From: DASVBE01 sp963770375
GTDB lineage: Bacteria > Actinomycetota > Actinomycetes > Streptosporangiales > Streptosporangiaceae
Length of the DNA: 64,000 nt
Direction: 5' to 3'
NCBI GenBank assembly: GCA_963770375.1
Contig: CAVYPM010000006.1
Location: forward strand, 248,001-312,000
The position numbers and the translations under genes are program-made. This document shows, piece after piece, positions 61,857-64,000 of the stretch. The notes under the pieces were generated by a model. That model ran no database searches and was not told the origin of the DNA. It saw only the letters and a program-made list of their open reading frames with translations. Numbering within the stretch: position 1 is the first letter of the stretch; each line of letters opens with the position of its first letter.

Positions 61857-62866
61857 CCACCGGCGACGCGGATCCCGAGGATCTGTACGACGAGTGGCAC
61901 GCCGCCAAGCAGGGCTGGGACACCCAGCGCGCGGCGCAGCTGAGCTGGTGGCGGGCCGAGCGGTTCCCGACCGAGACCGAAAAGGCCCGGCTGGAGGAGG
62001 CCCGCGCCCGGTTCCAGGCCGCCGAACGCCGGTGGGACGAGGCTTATCAATCCGGGGTGGTGATCGACCTCGGCGACGACCCGGACGGCACCCTGGCCCG
62101 GCTGAACGCGGCGGTCACCGCCGACCCGCTGGCCGACGCACCCCGGCTGGCCTACGCGGACGCGGTCGCGGGCGCCGACCCCGAGCGCGCGGACTTTATC
62201 CGGATGGAGGTCGAGCTCACCCGGCGCCGGGCCGGGCACCCGGCGCGGACCAGCCAGGAGGACGGCGAGCTGTCCTGGCGGTCGCACGAGAAGATGACCA
62301 CCCGCGGCCGGGAATGGGCCCGGAGCCTGCGGAACCTCGTCGGCGGCTTCGGCTTCTACCGCGGCTTCGTCGAGTCGGTAAAGATCGACGCCACCGCGTT
62401 CGTGGATCTCGCGCCCCGGCTGTACCGGCTGGCGCCGGTCCTGCAGCTGGACCTGTCCGGGGTGGCCCCGGTGGCCGGGCGCCTGTTCGGCTCCCCGCAC
62501 CTGCGCCAGATCCGCACGCTGAGCCTGCTGCGCAACGAGCTTGGCGACGCCGAGGTGGAACTGCTCGCGGCGTCGCCGCACCTGGGCGAGCTGCGCTGGC
62601 TGGACCTGGGCCTGAACCGGATCGGCGCGGCCGGCCTGGAGGCGCTGGCCGCCTCACCGAACCTGCCCCGGCTGGAGTGGCTCGGCTTCCGCGTCAACGC
62701 CGTCGGCGATCCCACCCCGCAGCACGCCGACGAGTACGACGCCGACTCCGCGGTGGCCAGGGAACTGCAGGCCAGGTACGGCCCGCGGGCCTGGCTGAGC
62801 GCGCACCCGCGGCCGGAGTGGCCGCCGGACCGGGACTGCTACACGGCCGCCTGGGAGCACCGCTAG
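61853..62866 (+). CDS. TIGR02996-domain leucine-rich repeat protein
   Basis: A 337-residue protein. A charged helical N-terminus (about 80 residues) is followed by the repeat-companion domain: LNAAVTADPLADAPRLAYADAVAGADPERADFIRMEVEL. LRR-like repeats then follow: LRQIRTLSLLRNELGDAEVELLAAS, LGELRWLDLGLNRIGAAGLEALAAS, LPRLEWLGFRVNAVGD. Start GTG at 61853, coupled to the methyltransferase. Such proteins are thought to mediate protein contacts; more usual in Planctomycetes and Myxobacteria. Confidence 0.88.
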   Translation: MTTGDADPEDLYDEWHAAKQGWDTQRAAQLSWWRAERFPTETEKARLEEARARFQAAERRWDEAYQSGVVIDLGDDPDGTLARLNAAVTADPLADAPRLAYADAVAGADPERADFIRMEVELTRRRAGHPARTSQEDGELSWRSHEKMTTRGREWARSLRNLVGGFGFYRGFVESVKIDATAFVDLAPRLYRLAPVLQLDLSGVAPVAGRLFGSPHLRQIRTLSLLRNELGDAEVELLAASPHLGELRWLDLGLNRIGAAGLEALAASPNLPRLEWLGFRVNAVGDPTPQHADEYDADSAVARELQARYGPRAWLSAHPRPEWPPDRDCYTAAWEHR

Positions 62867-62886
62867 CCAGCACCCCGGGAACGATC

Positions 62887-62938
62887 CGATCGATGTTACG
62901 TCGCTTAACTTCTTACTTAAGCGACGTAACATCGATCG
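62887..62938. repeat. 22-bp perfect inverted repeat with 8-nt loop
   Basis: The arm at 62887-62908 (CGATCGATGTTACGTC then GCTTAA) is exactly complementary to 62917-62938; the loop is CTTCTTAC. It lies between the convergent LRR and DUF218 genes, where a terminator is expected. The arms are far less GC-rich than other terminators in the window and there is no U-tract. Confidence 0.85.
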
Positions 62939-62941
62939 CTT

Positions 62942-63520
62942 TCAGCAGCTGCGCTGGACGGTCAGCGCCTTGATCGTGGCCCCCCACTCGTAGGCGATCT
63001 GGTACGGCCACGATCGCAGCGGGAGCGAGCCGGTCATCACGTAGACCTGGCCGCCGAAGCAGCGCTCCAGCCGCAGCCGGGCCCGGAAGTCCTGCGGCGC
63101 GATCGTCACGACGACCACCGAGTGCCAGTGGTACTTACTGGCCAGCCGCCCGGCGAACTCGGCCTCGCCCTGGGTGGTCGCGGGCGACGGGTGGAAGCAG
63201 ATCAGCCTGACCCCCGGCACCGGCGCCGGGCAGGCGTAGTGCGAGGCCACCGTGCCCTGGGAGACCACCAGATACCGGGCCCGGTGCTCGCGGGCCAGCT
63301 GGAGCGCGACCGGCAGCGGGTCACTCGGGGTGTTCAGCATGAGGATCGCATCGACCCGGTCCGGCATCCCGGCTGGCGGCCAGACGAACAGCCGCGCGGT
63401 CAGCCCGGCCAGCAGCAGGACCAGGGCGGCGGCCGCGATCAGGACCCGCCGGCGCCGGCGGGCCCGCCGTGGAGGGCGGACGGCCGGCCCGGACGGCCGG
63501 GGAACCTCATCGGTCAGCAC
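62942..63520 (-). CDS. DUF218/YdcF-like membrane protein
   Basis: A protein of about 192 residues. A basic patch precedes one membrane helix (VLIAAAALVLLLAGLTARLFVW). The DUF218 domain then starts DRVDAILMLNTPSDPLPVALQLAREHRARYLVVSQGT, with TTQGEAEFAGRLASKYHWHSVVVVT. Start uncertain: GTG at 63520 or 63526. Family members act at the cell envelope, e.g. in cyclic enterobacterial common antigen synthesis (ElyC) in other bacteria. Confidence 0.85.
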   Translation of the reverse strand: MLTDEVPRPSGPAVRPPRRARRRRRVLIAAAALVLLLAGLTARLFVWPPAGMPDRVDAILMLNTPSDPLPVALQLAREHRARYLVVSQGTVASHYACPAPVPGVRLICFHPSPATTQGEAEFAGRLASKYHWHSVVVVTIAPQDFRARLRLERCFGGQVYVMTGSLPLRSWPYQIAYEWGATIKALTVQRSC

Positions 63521-63655
63521 GGGCACTCTCGTGGTCGGCGGACTGTTGCGGCATCCATCAGCACCCGAGCATAGGTGCCCTGGCCTGCGGACTTCGCATC
63601 CTGACCGGCCCGGCAATGGTCGTTATAGTGGCCGCTCGGTCGTTTTGACAGCACA

Positions 63656-64000
63656 TGACGGAGGCGGTAGCGTCCGGGACCGTGCCTGAGGTAGCTGACG
63701 TGATGGGCCCGGTGGCGGCTAACCTGCGGCGGATTCGCACCGCGCGCGGGCTGTCGCTCAACGAGCTGGCCCGCCAGTCGTCGGTCGCCAAGGCCACGCT
63801 GGCCCAGCTGGAGGCGGGCCGGGGCAACCCGACCGTGTCCACGCTGATGTCCCTGGCCACCCACCTCGGCGTGATGCTCACCGACCTGATCACCCCGCAG
63901 GCGGCCGCCGTGGTGCAGGTCACCCGGGCCGGTGAGGGCACCGTGGTCCGCGGCGACGGCCTGGACGTGCGGCTGGTGCACTGCAGCACCGGGCCGGACG
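63656..64000 (+). CDS. XRE family regulator with C-terminal cupin (cut by window end)
   Basis: 115 codons visible. HTH_XRE: GPVAANLRRIRTARGLSLNELARQSSVAKATLAQLEAGRGNPTVSTLMSLATHLGV, followed by ITPQAAAVVQVTRAGEGTVVRGDGLDVRLVHCSTGPD, the beginning of a cupin-like sensor. ATG at 63656; a GTG at 63680 could be used instead. Diverges from the DUF218 gene. Confidence 0.88.

Overview
This is a chromosomal stretch from a very GC-rich actinobacterium, probably a filamentous soil actinomycete. The evidence is strong GC bias at third codon positions, many GTG and TTG starts, several apparently leaderless genes, F420-type oxidoreductases, TetR/MarR/LysR/GntR regulators beside nearly every small operon, a KorAB ferredoxin oxidoreductase and a YajQ protein. 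The sequence does not let me name a genus. No transposase, rRNA operon, CRISPR array or large biosynthetic cluster is visible. The single intact RNA gene is a tRNA-Tyr.

Layout. 1-8400: a carbohydrate or polyol uptake and catabolism operon on the minus strand (dehydrogenase, TIM-barrel isomerase, ABC importer) with a GntR regulator and a divergent Cgl0159-type aldolase. 8400-14300: a patchy stretch of small secreted proteins, an F420/PPOX protein, a LysR-controlled reductase operon and decayed genes (a TetR C-terminus, and FtsX and response-regulator fragments joined head to head). 14330-18090: a TauABC/SsuABC-like importer with a metallo-beta-lactamase-fold hydrolase. 18100-22990: a TetR-regulated reductase and a drug-type ABC exporter. 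23050-24650: an auxiliary tryptophanyl-tRNA synthetase gene behind a textbook tryptophan attenuator, then a DUF4333 lipoprotein. 24740-28800: a MarR-led operon carrying the two halves of the tomato Tm-1 protein as separate genes (UPF0261 and PEP-hydrolase-like) plus a cupin, with a divergent luciferase-like F420 oxidoreductase. 28900-33440: a secreted phosphoesterase and a TetR-controlled PPOX/DsbA/MBL operon. 33470-37340: an ABC-2 exporter with a NarL-type two-component system. 37450-46050: scattered metabolic genes, including a lysine 6-aminotransferase/semialdehyde dehydrogenase pair and an Old Yellow Enzyme. 46090-49910: an apparently leaderless ArsR-led operon of PLP enzymes (decarboxylase, cysteine synthase, cystathionine lyase/synthase). 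49920-54045: a DUF574 methyltransferase, and a TPP enzyme coupled to a DUF3500 protein. 54069-56100: a 1.9 kb insertion flanked by 118-bp direct repeats at tRNA-Tyr. 56230-64000: YajQ, KorAB, a methyltransferase, an LRR protein, a DUF218 protein and an XRE regulator cut by the window end.

The best single find is the trpS leader at 23111-23248. It has a probable leaderless 12-residue leader peptide with tandem Trp codons, followed by four mutually exclusive hairpin segments. This architecture matches ribosome-mediated attenuation known for an antibiotic-resistant TrpRS in Streptomyces coelicolor. Five genes in the window carry frameshifts, and each is corrected by removing one extra C or one 4-bp duplication. 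This points either to consensus errors in the assembly or to a population of fresh pseudogenes. Several palindromic operators next to their likely regulators can be read directly.
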